Source of the DNA: Galdieria partita
Lineage: Eukaryota; Rhodophyta; Bangiophyceae; Galdieriales; Galdieriaceae
DNA: 64,000 bases
Assembly: GCA_025991245.1 (NCBI GenBank)
Contig: BQMJ01000047.1
Span: forward strand, 143,715-207,714
Direction of reading: 5' to 3'
Under the pieces are notes generated by a model. The model saw only the letters and a list, made by a program, of their open reading frames with translations. It ran no database searches and was not told the origin of the DNA. Each line of letters opens with the position of its first letter. Position 1 is the stretch's first letter. A program made the position numbers and the translations under genes. Below, one piece after another: positions 19,585 to 31,120 of the stretch.

Positions 19585-22500
19585 TCAAATAAGTTTTAGA
19601 AAAGCGTCAAATCATAAAATAAACTGCTGGTTTGCTATTTGATGGCGAGCTACCAAGAGTGGTGGCTTCTTCTTGCTTGGAAGCTATTTCTGGAATATGT
19701 ATATGTAGATATGGAGAGGTAACGCGTGTCATCGTTTGTGCTTTGGTTACGTCGGCAATTACTTCTGAGTAGTTTTATGAAAGCATACGTCGCGGTAACT
19801 GTGAACTCAAAGCATACACAAGTCCTAAAGTAGCAAACTCCTAAAAAGACAAAGTGACGACAAAGGAGGAAATATCTTTTAATGAGATTTTGACAAGTAA
19901 CGTTATTTGTTTTCAAACGTATACAAATATATAAGGAGCTCGTTGGCTCTTTATAATAAACGGATTTTGAAAACTTGAAGACTTGCAAAATAATTAGCTG
20001 AATAGTTCGTCCTCTAGCAATCGAATAGTGTTTCACTTGATATCTAAAGTCTTCAAGTCATTGTATACTGTACACGAATATCGAAAAACAGCAAGTTGCA
20101 AAAGCTTGGTTGTATAAAGGTCTTCCTCAAATGTCCTTGGAAGCAAAATCGGTCAAAATTGGCAGCTACTTGCAAGAGTTCTCATTCGAATTTAAAATGA
20201 TGCTTCTACTCATGAACTTTCCACATTTTGTAAAATTATCTTTTTGGCTGTGCGATTTCTTTTTTTGTATAACATTTTATCTGTATATTTCTCTCACCGT
20301 TTATTCAGGAATGAAGCCCTTTGAGCAGCTGTTTTCGTTCCACAGGATGAGAAATGACTATCCGTAATTGTCTAAGTTTGATTATGAGTCCCTTTTTGAC
20401 TTTTCAAAAGTATCACACTGGCTCACGATTGTTGCCATCCTGTTCGTAAGGTGCTTTTTCTTCGACATTGTAAATATATAGGTGTGCATTTATACGAGGC
20501 AATTCATTGGGACGACAATTATACTATTCCAGTTGTATCTTCTCAAAAAACTAACTTATTGTAAACAAATCGGACTATCCGTTATCTATTTATAGATACC
20601 AGGTTATATACTTCCTGGACTCGGATCTTCTATATTGAGCTTGGCTTCCCTTTAACGTTGCTTCCGGTTTTGTATTCATCGTTTCATATCGATCCTATAC
20701 TTCACCTTCCTTTCCCTTTCAACTTCGTATAGAAGACTGGGTAATATTCATAAAAGCGATGTTTGATCTATTCTTCAAAGAGACCCTAGATAGGGTTCCA
20801 GGTATCTTGGGCTGAGGAATAGCTCTTGTATTATACAAGACACTACAACTATGCCAGCATTGAAAATGTGGACTGTGACTCATTCCGAAGGTCAGTTCTC
20901 AAATTATCAGATGGAGCAGATATTCAAGAACTAAGAAATAATGGCGTCTTCCAGAAGACTCATCATCTTCTTGAAGGTTAGAGAACCTACGGACTTTATA
21001 CAGTTTGCTGCTTTGAAACTGTTCTGTTCCCCTTGGTATGCTACTCCTTTGAAAATGCAAATGACAGTCATTATATCCCACACAAGCTGTAGTTCGTTGA
21101 CTATCCAAATGAATAGACTAGCGGTACAACTTATTCGAGCAATCATCCACTGATATGATCGATATGAGAGCATTATTACGAATAGCTGAACTTGCCTGAG
21201 GTTGATCCCTTTGAGTCAATTCTTCTCCAATGCCTCTCACGTTTCTTGAGTTCTGTACAACTCTTGGTTCTCCTCGAATTCGACAATTTGAGGACATTAC
21301 TCACGACGTACATTGATTACAAAGATGTCTGGTAGTTTCCTACCTTGAATTTTACTAGGAGAGTTACCTATTATCACCTCGAGATCAGCAACGAAGGTTT
21401 CCAGGAGTTCCTTGCTTCCTTGTTTGCATCTCCTTGGTTTATTCACGAGAAGGAAACCACTTAGAAGATTATATGAAAGAGCATTGTTTTGAATCTGATT
21501 TCTCTTGGGATAGAAAGTTTAAATTCTTATATCTGATAGACCAAGGAACGCAATCAATTTGCTCAGAAAGAAACTATTCAAAGAGTATCCTCCCGAAAGC
21601 AATATTCCAGAATAGGTTCAGTGTTGCTTATTTTTAGATACAAGGTTACTAACGGAGTTTCTCCTACTGGGCTTTCTTCCAGCTTGGACTATGGATCATA
21701 CAATCACACAATAGTCTGAGGCTTACTACAGGCAGAAATCCTATGTCCGAGCTGAACTCGATCACTTTTTTCTTTTATGAAATGTGAAATATAAATTCCT
21801 TTGTCTTTTTAACTGTACTCAGTTGATATTCATAATTTGATCCTTGGAGAAATCAGCAAACCAGCTTGGCTGTATCATTTTCCACTCAGGGTACAAGTTG
21901 TAATCAAGAGAAAGACGTAGAACCGAAAGACTAGCCATACTTGACGACCAAGAGAGCTCAACTAGGAGAATCCCAACAAAGGGGAGAATGAGCATTGCTT
22001 AGAAATAGGGAATGCCTAGAAATAGTGAGGATGCACCGTCAAAAGCCGCGTAGCAGGGAGTGTTGACAAAAAAGTAAATTCCCGACATGGCGGAAAACTG
22101 CGGCAAATGCCATGGGCAACTTTGGATAGCGCTCACACAGAATAAACGAATCGAGAGTAAAAAGTTTCTCTTTGTAACTCGTTGGTTACCACGAAACCAG
22201 ACCAAAACCAGAAAGGAAACCCTCAATGACTTTTGACGTGACTCATTCTTTTCCAAGACGTCGTCTTCCCAAAAAGACGTCCCTTCCCTGAGAATTTCAA
22301 GGTACTTGCCTGTCTTATAACCTGATCTACCCTTTGCATCATTTTTATTTATGAAACCTGAGCTTGTTCTTGTACTTTCTGTTACAGTGAACACCCCTGA
22401 AATAACTGGACCTCGGGTAAAAAGCGGAAATTCTTTTCGGCTTCACGTTTCACTTTTGGGTTAGGCCTCTTTCTTCGTTGAAGTAAGTACCTTGGCCCAA

Positions 22501-24037
22501 GTTAGTAGATATTGAAGGACAATAATTAAGCTAAAATCAATGTCACAAGAAGAGAACGTCGGTGTGTTAAGAAAGCTGCTGTCAATTCGAAAGCGGAACT
22601 CATATCGACAAAGTCAGTTAGTTTCGATCAAACCAAACTCTATGTTGTAAAGTTTAGACTTGTTGGAACCGATTGGGTGTGTAGAATAATAACGTATTGG
22701 TGCTAATTTATTGTCGACTTGTGAGTTTCGTCTATTTCAACAAGTACCAACGAGAGTTTCTCGAGAATACATACTAGTTGAGATCCAAGTTGAACTGGAA
22801 ATATTTTGTTACCTTGCGGTGTAAGCGCTTTAGTAATCCCAACTATGTAGTTTTGTTCAAGGAAGCTTCTTTTAGTTTATGATGCCAAAGAAGAAGAAAG
22901 GTTGTACCGAATCCCAATAAACGAAACAATAAAATGAATTGATTATATAAGGTTACAGTGGCCTTGTTTTGATCTCAAAGTGAAAAGTCATTTGACAGTT
23001 CTAAAAGGTACTTACTCTTGGGAAGAATGGCGTACTTCTTGAGATTATTCTCTCTCTTGTTTTTCTGTGCGTGGCCTTCTGAATAGTTAATGATTTGCTT
23101 GTTCAGCTACCATTTTGGAATATTTGTAGAACAAACCACTACAAGTAGCTTACATGTCTGTTTCGATTGGACGGCTATGTGTGTCTAGTTTTTCAAACGC
23201 AACTTGCAATGAACACATTTTAAAGGAACTCTGTAAACTTTTCAAAGAAGAACCTCTTTACTTTTAAGAGTATTTGCGCATGTTTTATATTTAGGTTTGG
23301 GTGCTTAAATACGTTATTGGAAAGTGGTATATACGAAAGGTTGAATAGTTTTAAGTTTCTGAAAAATGTGATAGCTAAAACAGAGGAACTGAAGAAATTT
23401 GTATTGATGCTCAGTGGTGCATTAGAGCCAATTATCTATTCCTCAATGGGGATGAGTATTACTTGTTCAAGATTCCGTTGCAACATTCGGGAATACCATC
23501 CTTTCTTGGTTTCCAAAAAGCAATATCTCTTGTATTCCACATCTTCTTTTGTCATTTGCAATTAGCTGAAACATGGTCAAAATGAAGGTCTTTAAGTTTT
23601 GATCCTTGATTGAGTCAATCGTCCATTTTTGGAGTTTTAGTTGTTCAAACTGAATAGATTTTTGTCAAATTGTTTCGAAAGCGACCACGCTAACTTATTC
23701 TTTCTTAGTTTCAATGGTTTCATCTGGCTGTTAATGATTGCACCGACAAAGCTTGAAATCAGACGACTTCGTACTTGAGTTGCAAGTCACAGAAGAAGAT
23801 TGTCGTTTTGCCTCGGAACCTATCAAGCGCTAAAAAAATTCGTTCGTTTCACGGTTTTATTGCAAACATTCCATTTTATACATATAATGAATATGGAAGA
23901 TTGGACGATCGTATAAACGGAACAAACTCTAGATTTGCTTAAAGATAAGAAAAACGACAAAGACCCGACCCTAGCTTTATTCTTTTCGCTGACAAATCAT
24001 AAATGTCAGAATTGACTAGATTCGAAGGTGCCAACTG
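19585..24037. other. Gene-poor stretch, no convincing gene
   Basis: For 4.4 kb only short ORFs occur, on both strands, with stops throughout. The longest (19650-20036 and 21999-22394, both minus) have compositions that do not look like protein: many Arg/Ser/Cys/Phe runs and no recognisable domain. There is no tRNA-like fold that I can see. It may be decayed transposon or subtelomeric DNA, but I could not connect it to a named element. Confidence 0.5.
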
Positions 24038-24445
24038 TCAGCAACATTCACGCTCACATTGAAGGCGATCAGGGCAACCACTTCCTGAACATGACTCAGT
24101 AACCACATAGCAAAGGTCCACCCCATGTATTATGACACAAGAGCCGCACCGAATGATCCAGTGAAATTTTAGACCAAATTCAATATCAGGATATGAGATA
24201 TTCTGTAACAGACGCCTGGAAACCTCTATTGCCAGCCTGTTTTCTATGGCTTCTCTAATAATAGTCACATTTGAGTCCATATTAAGTAACTCGAACAGGC
24301 TGGATTGGAGTGCAATTTTGGACCCAGGACTGTCCAGACTCCTCAAGTCTGTTTCCTTCAACTCGGAAGTAGAGAAACAGGTTGGAGCTAATATACAGAG
24401 AAGGATTATATAGCTATATATAAGAAGATAACTGGAATTCACCAT
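24038..24445 (-). CDS. Small secreted eight-cysteine protein, copy 1
   Basis: This 135-residue protein starts with a strong signal peptide (YLLIYSYIILLCILAPTCFS, then TSELKE). A middle helical region follows (SLFELLNMDSNVTIIREAI, IEVSRRLLQNI). The last 40 residues contain eight cysteines (from IRCGSCVII to a final ECC). The N-x-T/S sites NVT and NIS could be glycosylated. It is a diverged paralogue of the protein at 28029-28487: same length class, signal peptide, S-[LV]-F-E-[FL]-L-N motif after the signal and eight C-terminal cysteines. No known family recognised; disulphide-stabilised extracellular or wall protein is my inference. It is divergent from the PrsW-like gene, 152 bp away. Confidence 0.6.
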   Translation of the reverse strand: MVNSSYLLIYSYIILLCILAPTCFSTSELKETDLRSLDSPGSKIALQSSLFELLNMDSNVTIIREAIENRLAIEVSRRLLQNISYPDIEFGLKFHWIIRCGSCVIIHGVDLCYVVTESCSGSGCPDRLQCERECC

Positions 24446-24597
24446 GCTGGCTTTAAGGAAACGTGCTTGAGGTTACAGATCAGTTTGTGATCAATTTCAA
24501 GTGCAATCATATTTGAGACAGTCTCATGGACAGTAATGTGGATTTTGTTTAGAGGCCATTAGACCTAGACTTATCAGTTTAAAAGAAAGCTGGGGAT

Positions 24598-25488
24598 ATG
24601 GAGGAGGATGGGTCAAACGGGATATCCCAGCCACAAACTTTTCGAAGCATACTTTATTGCTTATTAGGTTTGACCCCGGCTTTTTTCCGATATATTTACA
24701 ACAAAGAATTTCTTGTGTTTCTCTGCTGGCTCTCTGTGGCATCAATAGAGATTGTCCTTGGTTTATATCTTGCAGTGCGTTACCTAAAAGCGTCAAACTT
24801 ATGGTTTCTTTTCGATTCGTTTGCTTTGATTACCATTGTTTCCAACGCATCGATGGTGTTGAATATTCTATTCTTAGCAGCTCTAGTAAAAATTTCAGGA
24901 GCTTGGGGGTTCCCATACTCCGATACATCTCTCACCTGGAAAGCTGCAACTCTTTTCTTACTTATGTACGTTGAAGACGCTTTTACAGAAGAAACTGTGA
25001 AGTATATTGCAGTGAAGCAAGGACAAGTAAACAGTCTGAAAAACTTTCTAGCACGAGCAGTAGCTGTGGGTACAGGCTTTGCAGTAGCAGAGCAGAGTCA
25101 CAATCTGCTAGAAGCGTATTATTGGTTCGAACGTGGTTGGCCTTTCCATATTATATTGTTTCAGGTTTGGTTCTCTCTGTGTGGGTTTGCCATACACTGC
25201 AGTACTGCCGTCTTCATTGGGTTTCGATTAGCATCCACGCCAACAAATCTTCCTTGTTTTTCTCGGTTTTTAAAGGTCATTTGGATACCTTGTTGTTATC
25301 ATTTCTTCATTAGTGTCTTTCTCACATCGGAGAGTCTCATTTTGGAAGGGAGTTATCTTTCAGTGGCTCAAGCTTGCACTATGCCTCTTTTTTTGCTAGC
25401 AGCTATTTATTTCATTTTCAAAACGAACCACTCTCAGCTAGTAGAACAGTCTTATAGCAGATTAGCCGAAGGTTTTGTCATACTGTGA
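24598..25488 (+). CDS. PrsW-like intramembrane protease family protein
   Basis: A single-exon gene encodes 296 residues with about eight membrane spans. After the third or fourth span comes EDAFTEETVKYIAVKQ (Glu131-Glu132 and Lys135), then GTGFAVAEQSHNLLEAYYWF (Glu165), then FSLCGFAIHCSTAVFIGF (His200), and a further histidine in CCYHFFIS. The order EExxK, E-x-x-N/H and H within adjacent spans is the signature of the PrsW/M82 family of membrane metalloproteases, which in Bacillus cleaves an anti-sigma factor. The expected asparagine after the second-motif glutamate is replaced (AEQSHN), so activity is uncertain. CPBP/CAAX-type proteases share a similar motif layout and are the main alternative. 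Substrate unknown. Confidence 0.6.
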   Translation: MEEDGSNGISQPQTFRSILYCLLGLTPAFFRYIYNKEFLVFLCWLSVASIEIVLGLYLAVRYLKASNLWFLFDSFALITIVSNASMVLNILFLAALVKISGAWGFPYSDTSLTWKAATLFLLMYVEDAFTEETVKYIAVKQGQVNSLKNFLARAVAVGTGFAVAEQSHNLLEAYYWFERGWPFHIILFQVWFSLCGFAIHCSTAVFIGFRLASTPTNLPCFSRFLKVIWIPCCYHFFISVFLTSESLILEGSYLSVAQACTMPLFLLAAIYFIFKTNHSQLVEQSYSRLAEGFVIL

Positions 25489-26489
25489 AATGCATTGTGA
25501 GTTATTCTTTCAGAAGAAAATGTCGAATCTCTTTTTTATGCAAGAATTTTTTAGGCTTCATGAATTCTTTGGGTAAAGTCAAGAACAAGCTATATTTGAA
25601 GCTATGAGTGTTGATACTATAAAATAGTGGGCTTTTTCACTTTGCCAGGATGTCAGAATTTTGAGTTGGCGTTTTCTTTGTGCTGCTGTGTCGTTGGTCT
25701 TTGTGAATACAAGTTTGATAAAAGTGTCGTACCTTTGTTTCTGTGGAATGAGTTTAATGGAAAATCACTTTCCGTTGAAATTTTGCTTGTCTTTCAACAA
25801 GCATATTGATCATTGGATAATATCCTAATCAAGATATCTTTCACTTTTGCTAAATGATCTCCGTGAAGAAATGCTCGACTGCTTTCGCAAAGTAATATTT
25901 TACGAACTTTGTTTTTCCTTCTGGATAGTTTGCAGGAGAGAGGCCTTCATATTTATGGATCACTTTACTTTCTACAAAGAGTGTTCTAAAATATAATTCT
26001 GCAGTTGCGAGAGAAGTATTCCCTTTTGGACCAACAACTGCAATTGCACTCATAACTAGCTGGTTGTCGTCGTTAGCAAACTACGCAGACACTTTCAAAT
26101 ACCTTTCCAAACGGCTCCTAATAATTGTGCTCTTCTGCCTTCTTTCAACCTTGGAAGAAAAATTCAAAGGTCTAATAATATTGTTAGAATGACAAACTTG
26201 TATGGTCGATAGCCTTTGAACCAGTGCTTCTGGTTTTAAAAAGACGAAGTGGTGTTCTGTTTGGCAACAAGTAAAAGCTTCGAGAACATTATGTATAAAT
26301 ACCAAGTAGTTTCTCAATTTTGGAAATTTTACGGTTTGAACTTGTTCGTCTTTTCATTGGAAACAAGGAGTTGCTGAAAGTTTAATTTTAGTTTTCTTCG
26401 ATAACTCTAGTTTCTATATTGCATAGCTTACACTCGTTGTGTGGCTTTAATGTCGGTTCAACATGAGAGGCAGCCTGAGTATCCTGCTT
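25489..26489. other. Non-coding stretch with ORF fragments only
   Basis: Two minus-strand fragments (26317-26081 and 26053-25850) are separated by a stop and together read somewhat like protein (LVQRLSTIQVCHSNNIIRPL; SAIAVVGPKGNTSLATAEL). They could be a relic of a gene, but I recognise no family. Nothing else is visible. Confidence 0.35.
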
Positions 26490-27170
26490 TTGCTGACATA
26501 GGAGGAAGTGGCTCGAGGGTCTTTGTTTTTGACTATTGTTATGAAGGGACAAACAAGGCAAGGTTTTTGCCATGATACTTATTATATGAGTCATGACGCT
26601 ATGCTATTATGGAGAGTTTTCATATGTAAAACTCACAAAATAGAAAGAGTCAACAATCGATTCTTTATTTTCGCAATTGAATTATACAAAATAGAATATG
26701 CGACACTTGGTCCATGTATTCAAGCGAATTGAGAAACTTGACTAGAATCTTTATCAACATACTTGTAGGCAAAATACAAATTATACATGTGTAACTTCCA
26801 ATGTTTACTTGAATCACGTTTTGTTGATAATTGAAATACTCGACCAGAGTGTATAAACTCAAATCTGCACAAAACTAAAAAGTACTTGATACTGGTAACA
26901 CAAAATTCACAGTCCTCCAAGTTGCAAACAGTTCAGCTAGACATTGATCAGCACAAGTGTTCACTCTAATTGACGAAATTTCTCTATGACAACTTGGCGA
27001 CTACACACCCAACCGTTCCAAGTTATGGGAAACACTCCTCTCTGCTTGAAAGTGGCAGACAATACTTTCTTGAAATGATTCCTATCAAATAGAGCTCAAT
27101 GTTCTCCAAATCAACTTGAAACCAGTAAATCTCCAAGGTAAGTGACAAAGGTGAGTTTATCGCACTATAC
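26490..27170 (+). repeat. Subtelomeric non-coding repeat R1, truncated copy
   Basis: This stretch matches 46085-46735 closely and 53940-54600 in inverse orientation. Shared landmarks are the caaggcaagg/gatacttat segment, the run gagtcaacaatcgattcttt, tatgcgacacttggtccatg, and the end segment with ctccaaggtaagtgacaaag. The copy lacks the 5' half present in the other two. No ORF is conserved between copies. Boundaries were judged by eye and may be off by tens of bases. Confidence 0.75.
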
Positions 27171-27579
27171 ATTGGCGGGCTTTACTCTCGGGGGTATGCC
27201 GACACTCATTCTAGCATAACGGCACTTCAAATAATGCAACATTAGAGAATCAATAGTATTTTAGGTAAACCTTTGAGTGGAAGGTTTCCTTGGAAGCTGC
27301 TCACTAGGTATATATGAAACTATATGGCGTGTGCACTTTTGACGGTACTCAAAGAGCTCGTCAACATCACTTTTCCCAATCTTCCTTTTGTGATTGTTTT
27401 GCTGAGCGAACCTAGCTGTGGCTCTAGTTGCTTTGAAGTGTATAAAGTTTTTCTTTTCTAATGAAACTTTAAATAGTTGAATTTGGAGAAGAACTTTTTA
27501 GTACGAAAAAAACTTTGAAGTTTTATGACTTTGCACTTTTTGAAATACCAACCAAGGCCCAGTTTGTTTTGGTCGTTTC

Positions 27580-27790
27580 CTGTCAACGACTTGGCTTGAA
27601 CCTCAAAGTCGCTTCCAAGTTCCTGTCGAATGCAACGTAGGTACTGTTCCAAAGTTGTTGATCCTTTGTTTTTGGTCTGTTTGAAGACGTTGACCCTGCG
27701 GAGTAGTGGGGAACCAGTGGGCACAAAGGCTCCAAGTAGTCTTTGACCTTGAATCCTTGTCCCAATAGAAATCTTGTTATAAACTTAGGG
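27580..27790 (-). repeat. Decayed repeat R2, copy 1
   Basis: A stretch with landmarks tgttgatcctttgtttttgg, gaggct/aggctcc and a ctttgaccttgaatccttgt tract recurs in altered form at about 50460-50660 and 52840-53110. The minus strand has a short frame (27724-27458) with some protein-like runs, so R2 may derive from a coding element, but copies share no open frame. Divergence is high and the limits are approximate. The rest of 27171-28028 shows nothing. Confidence 0.4.
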
Positions 27791-28028
27791 AGGGTATTTC
27801 GTCAAACAACTCCTTCGTTTATCAGGACGAGGGTAAAGTTTCCTAGTTTTAGTAACAACAAGCTACGAATTTACTTCCTATTGAATATCTGGCGGTAGAT
27901 TTCATTCGAGTTGACAATTACCTCTGAAATTGGGTATGCTTTGTGAACAGAAAAGTCAAATGAAATAGATACAGAGTTCAACCAACTTCAACTGAGCAAA
28001 GCACAAACAAATTTTAGTCAACAATAAT

Positions 28029-28487
28029 TTAACCACAAACACAAAAGCCACAAGCGATGAAATAGTCGTTACTACAAATTCCTCCACTCAACCGACCGCA
28101 ACTGCCCAGTGTTGAACAGATGTCAGCCCCAAAGTGAAAATAGCAAACTGCCTTTTGAAGGGTGTTGCAAGTTAAACCTCCAGGAGGATAAATAGTTTCA
28201 TTTGCTCCGGTTTCTCGAACTTGTAACAGAAGACCGAGCACTTGCAAAGAACCCACAGCTAAGTCCCCAACTTTTAAAACCGAACTTTCATCAAGACCTG
28301 TGAGGTTTAGAAACTCAAAAACGGACTTTTCCAAACGCTCAATCACCCCTGCTTCAGTACCAGGAAGAGAAACATCGACCGGAGAAAAGGTCTGGCTTGA
28401 AATACAAAGATGGGTAAAATAAGTAAGAAACAAGCCAACTAGAAGAATTGTTTTCCAACTCATATGCACTTTTGAACTACTTCCCAA
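28029..28487 (-). CDS. Small secreted eight-cysteine protein, copy 2
   Basis: This 152-residue protein begins with a signal peptide (WKTILLVGLFLTYFTHLCIS, cleavage likely near SSQTFS). A region with SVFEFLNLTGLDESSVLKVG and GSLQVLGLLLQVRETG matches the helical middle of the protein at 24038-24445. The C-terminal 50 residues carry eight cysteines (LTCNTLQKAVCYF, DICSTLGSCGRL, GICSNDYFIACGFCVCG). It lacks recognisable enzymatic motifs. One paralogue pair 3.6 kb apart in the same orientation suggests local duplication. Met at residue 9 is an alternative start that would place the signal peptide nearer the N-terminus. Function unknown. Confidence 0.6.
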   Translation of the reverse strand: MGSSSKVHMSWKTILLVGLFLTYFTHLCISSQTFSPVDVSLPGTEAGVIERLEKSVFEFLNLTGLDESSVLKVGDLAVGSLQVLGLLLQVRETGANETIYPPGGLTCNTLQKAVCYFHFGADICSTLGSCGRLSGGICSNDYFIACGFCVCG

Positions 28488-28849
28488 ATCTCAAAGCTTA
28501 ACAAGTTACTAACCGGTGCTTCCAGAATTTGTGAAATAAGGAATTCAAAAAGATGTTGTATGATGTTGAGACTTGAACATCAAAAGTCTCATGGACTCTA
28601 ACAGGCATTCTCCGCGACATTATAAATGTCCAATGAATGTCCTTTTCATTCTGAACACACACTTTGTACCCTTTCTGATTTATCCATTGAAGGGTTTAAA
28701 TTCCTTTGAAATCTTGTTAAACTTTTGTTAAAGGGAACTCACTGACAAAGTGCGAGAGTGGAAGCTACAGCAAAGGAAATATCTAAACGGTCTCTAGAGA
28801 TATCAAGAGCCTCCTAAGAACAACAAACAGAGTTTGCAATAGGAAGTCT

Positions 28850-29510
28850 AGTTGAAGAAGGAGGAATTAATGGCAATATACTTGCATCATTTCTTTCAGA
28901 GGCAGACAGACTACTATCCAATTCTACCTTTTGAAACAGTTGCTGGTTTTCTTTGTCAATGGCTATATAGAATATCTACCAAGAGTTGTGCTTTGCCTAC
29001 CTATTTTCAACTTGTGGACATGACAACTCTTTTCAAGAAGCAGCAATTGAAGTTTCTATATTGTATATCGTTATATTTGGCTTGTTCTCCATCAGTTTTA
29101 TAGCAGACTGCGCTGGGAAAGAGAAACGTCTATTTATGTGTTTGTGTATCATTCTAGTAGTTATATGAGTGACACTACTTACCTTGCTATGATATCCATT
29201 GGTGCTCGTTGCAATCGATGTTGCTGGTCTATGTACGAATGGAAAATATCGCTATTATATTGCTAGAATGATAAAAGACAGAGAGCAAGGTTGGAAGAAG
29301 AGTTGTCTTTTGTGTGTTTAGGCTCTTGGAAGTTTAACTTGTTGTTATGGAACGTAGTGAAATTTGCTTGTAGAAATGATTGCTTGGTCGCATTGTCTTC
29401 TTACAAGGCTTTTTTCTGTGTAGCTACTATTCCTATCATCGAAATGCTCGTTTTCTTGACAAGGATAACGGATGAACCTTTGAAAGGATCAATGAGAAAA
29501 CAATAAATAT
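28850..29510 (+). pseudogene. Possible relic of a major-facilitator transporter
   Basis: Fragments in more than one plus frame include EAAIEVSILYIVIFGLFSIS followed by FIADCAGKEKRLFMCLCIIL. This resembles the TM2-loop-TM3 region of MFS transporters, where the loop carries G-x-L-x-D-x-x-G-R-[KR]. A weaker TM4-like piece (YLAMISIGARCN) follows. Stops interrupt all frames. If real, it is an old, partial copy. Low confidence: hydrophobic ORFs arise easily in AT-rich DNA. Confidence 0.25.
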
Positions 29511-31120
29511 ATTACTTTCACAGATTTGTTGCAGCATGTGGTTACTTATTAACGAGACAAACTATAGTCGAGGAACCTTGATACCGTTGTTCTTGAACAT
29601 GTCGTTCAGCAAAGCCATGTAAGTATGTCCCTCATGCTAAAGATGCACTTGACATATTTATATATCTCTTGTCGTTGCTTTTTTTGTTGACATGTTGAGT
29701 AGACATCGGATAGAATTGGTTAGTTAGTAAGCAAATCATATCAATAGTGGCTTCTCTTATCCTCTCAAGTCACAGCCAGTGGCGTGGATTACCTAGAGTA
29801 GATTTATAGTACAATTTTATTTATGGTCGTTTACCGTTTTCAGTATTTTGCATTTCCTTCAGCGCCTGCCGAGGCTTTTCATTGCAAAAATGGTTCAGAA
29901 CGAGTTCATCTGCAACTGTCGTTATTCATACATGTATAGTATTTTTCTTTTGTACAATGAAAAGTTGTCCTCTTGTTTGTTTTCTATTTCAAATAAACGA
30001 GTCAGCAAACCTTTAGCTTATCCATACATTCCATTTGGTCTTGACTGCGCAACTCCATCACAATCCTATTTGTCAACAATCCTTTCTCTATTCTCATACA
30101 GTATAGCTTCAACTTCTCAATAAACCGGAGTCTCGCAATCTTTGTTCTGAACTTTGCATTTGTTCTCTACTTGCTCGTATCATCTTCTGTCGTTCTTCAC
30201 TTACAACTTCTCTCACACCTTTGACTTCAAGAATATAAAGCACAAGCGTATTCTCTACTCCACTTTTTAAAGCCACTATATTCGAACTACAGGCGTACAT
30301 GAACCTTGCAAATTCAATTCTACAATACTAGTATCCGGATGATATCCTCATTACAATATATTTCCTCCATCCTCTGCAACAACAGGTTTGATTCTCGTTT
30401 TCCAACAATTCCTGTATCATAGCAACTACTTCATCATCTTCCGGTTTCATACTAGTATCTGACTCTGGTAAATTCTCCAATAAAACTGGTTCTTCGCTTG
30501 CTTAAAATTCCAATATACCTTCAAATATATCAGGTCTCAATACCGACCAACTGACGTTTTCCCTTTTGGTTACCGTTGCAAAATCAGGACCTAAAAATAA
30601 TGAAGATACGCCTTAAATAGTCAATTGGATATCTGAGATATTTAAGAAGACTATGCGTTGGGAAACTCTATATTTGCTTCATTCGGAACAATTTCTCGTT
30701 CTGATAAAAACTTGACAGAATTTAGATTAGTTGTTGAGTGAATTCGCAAGAATAACCCACGTTTAAATAGTAATAATAATTGGCTTTATGGAACGAGTCG
30801 TCTATCAGGGAAACCCTGATGGACTTTGTATAGAAGATGAATTGAACCAGTCAATGAGTGATGGGTCTATATAGTATGTTTTGGATAGTGGAAGAAACGA
30901 AATAGTGCCAAAGTTTTCGCATGAGCTAATTTTCCTATTTCACTACCAAAAAGACAAGTTGCAAGTAACTACAAACGGGTTCGCACATCTGAAAAGAACA
31001 AACGCATGTTCAATTTGTGCGATCCAAAATGAATTTTGTTGTCGGATCGGACTATTGTTCGTTGTAGTTCCTGTTGGCTATTTGAGCTGTGCAAAAGGAA
31101 ATTTCTCCACGAAACAATGT
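29511..31120. other. No gene recognised
   Basis: Only short ORFs on both strands. A 28-codon plus frame starts at 30789 and ends at a stop before the SAS-6 relic; it could be a decayed first exon of that gene, but I cannot confirm it. Confidence 0.4.

Noticed and set aside
19650-20036. Minus ORF of 128 codons
   Set aside because: Composition of a random AT-rich frame (many Arg, Ser, Tyr, Cys), no domain, no paralogue in the window.
20400-21650. Possible retrotransposon relic
   Set aside because: I looked for reverse-transcriptase, integrase and RNase H motifs in the plus frames and found nothing beyond chance likeness.
21999-22394. Minus ORF of 131 codons with a hydrophobic end
   Set aside because: No recognised motif and no ordered domain. 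Kept as a non-coding stretch for lack of support.
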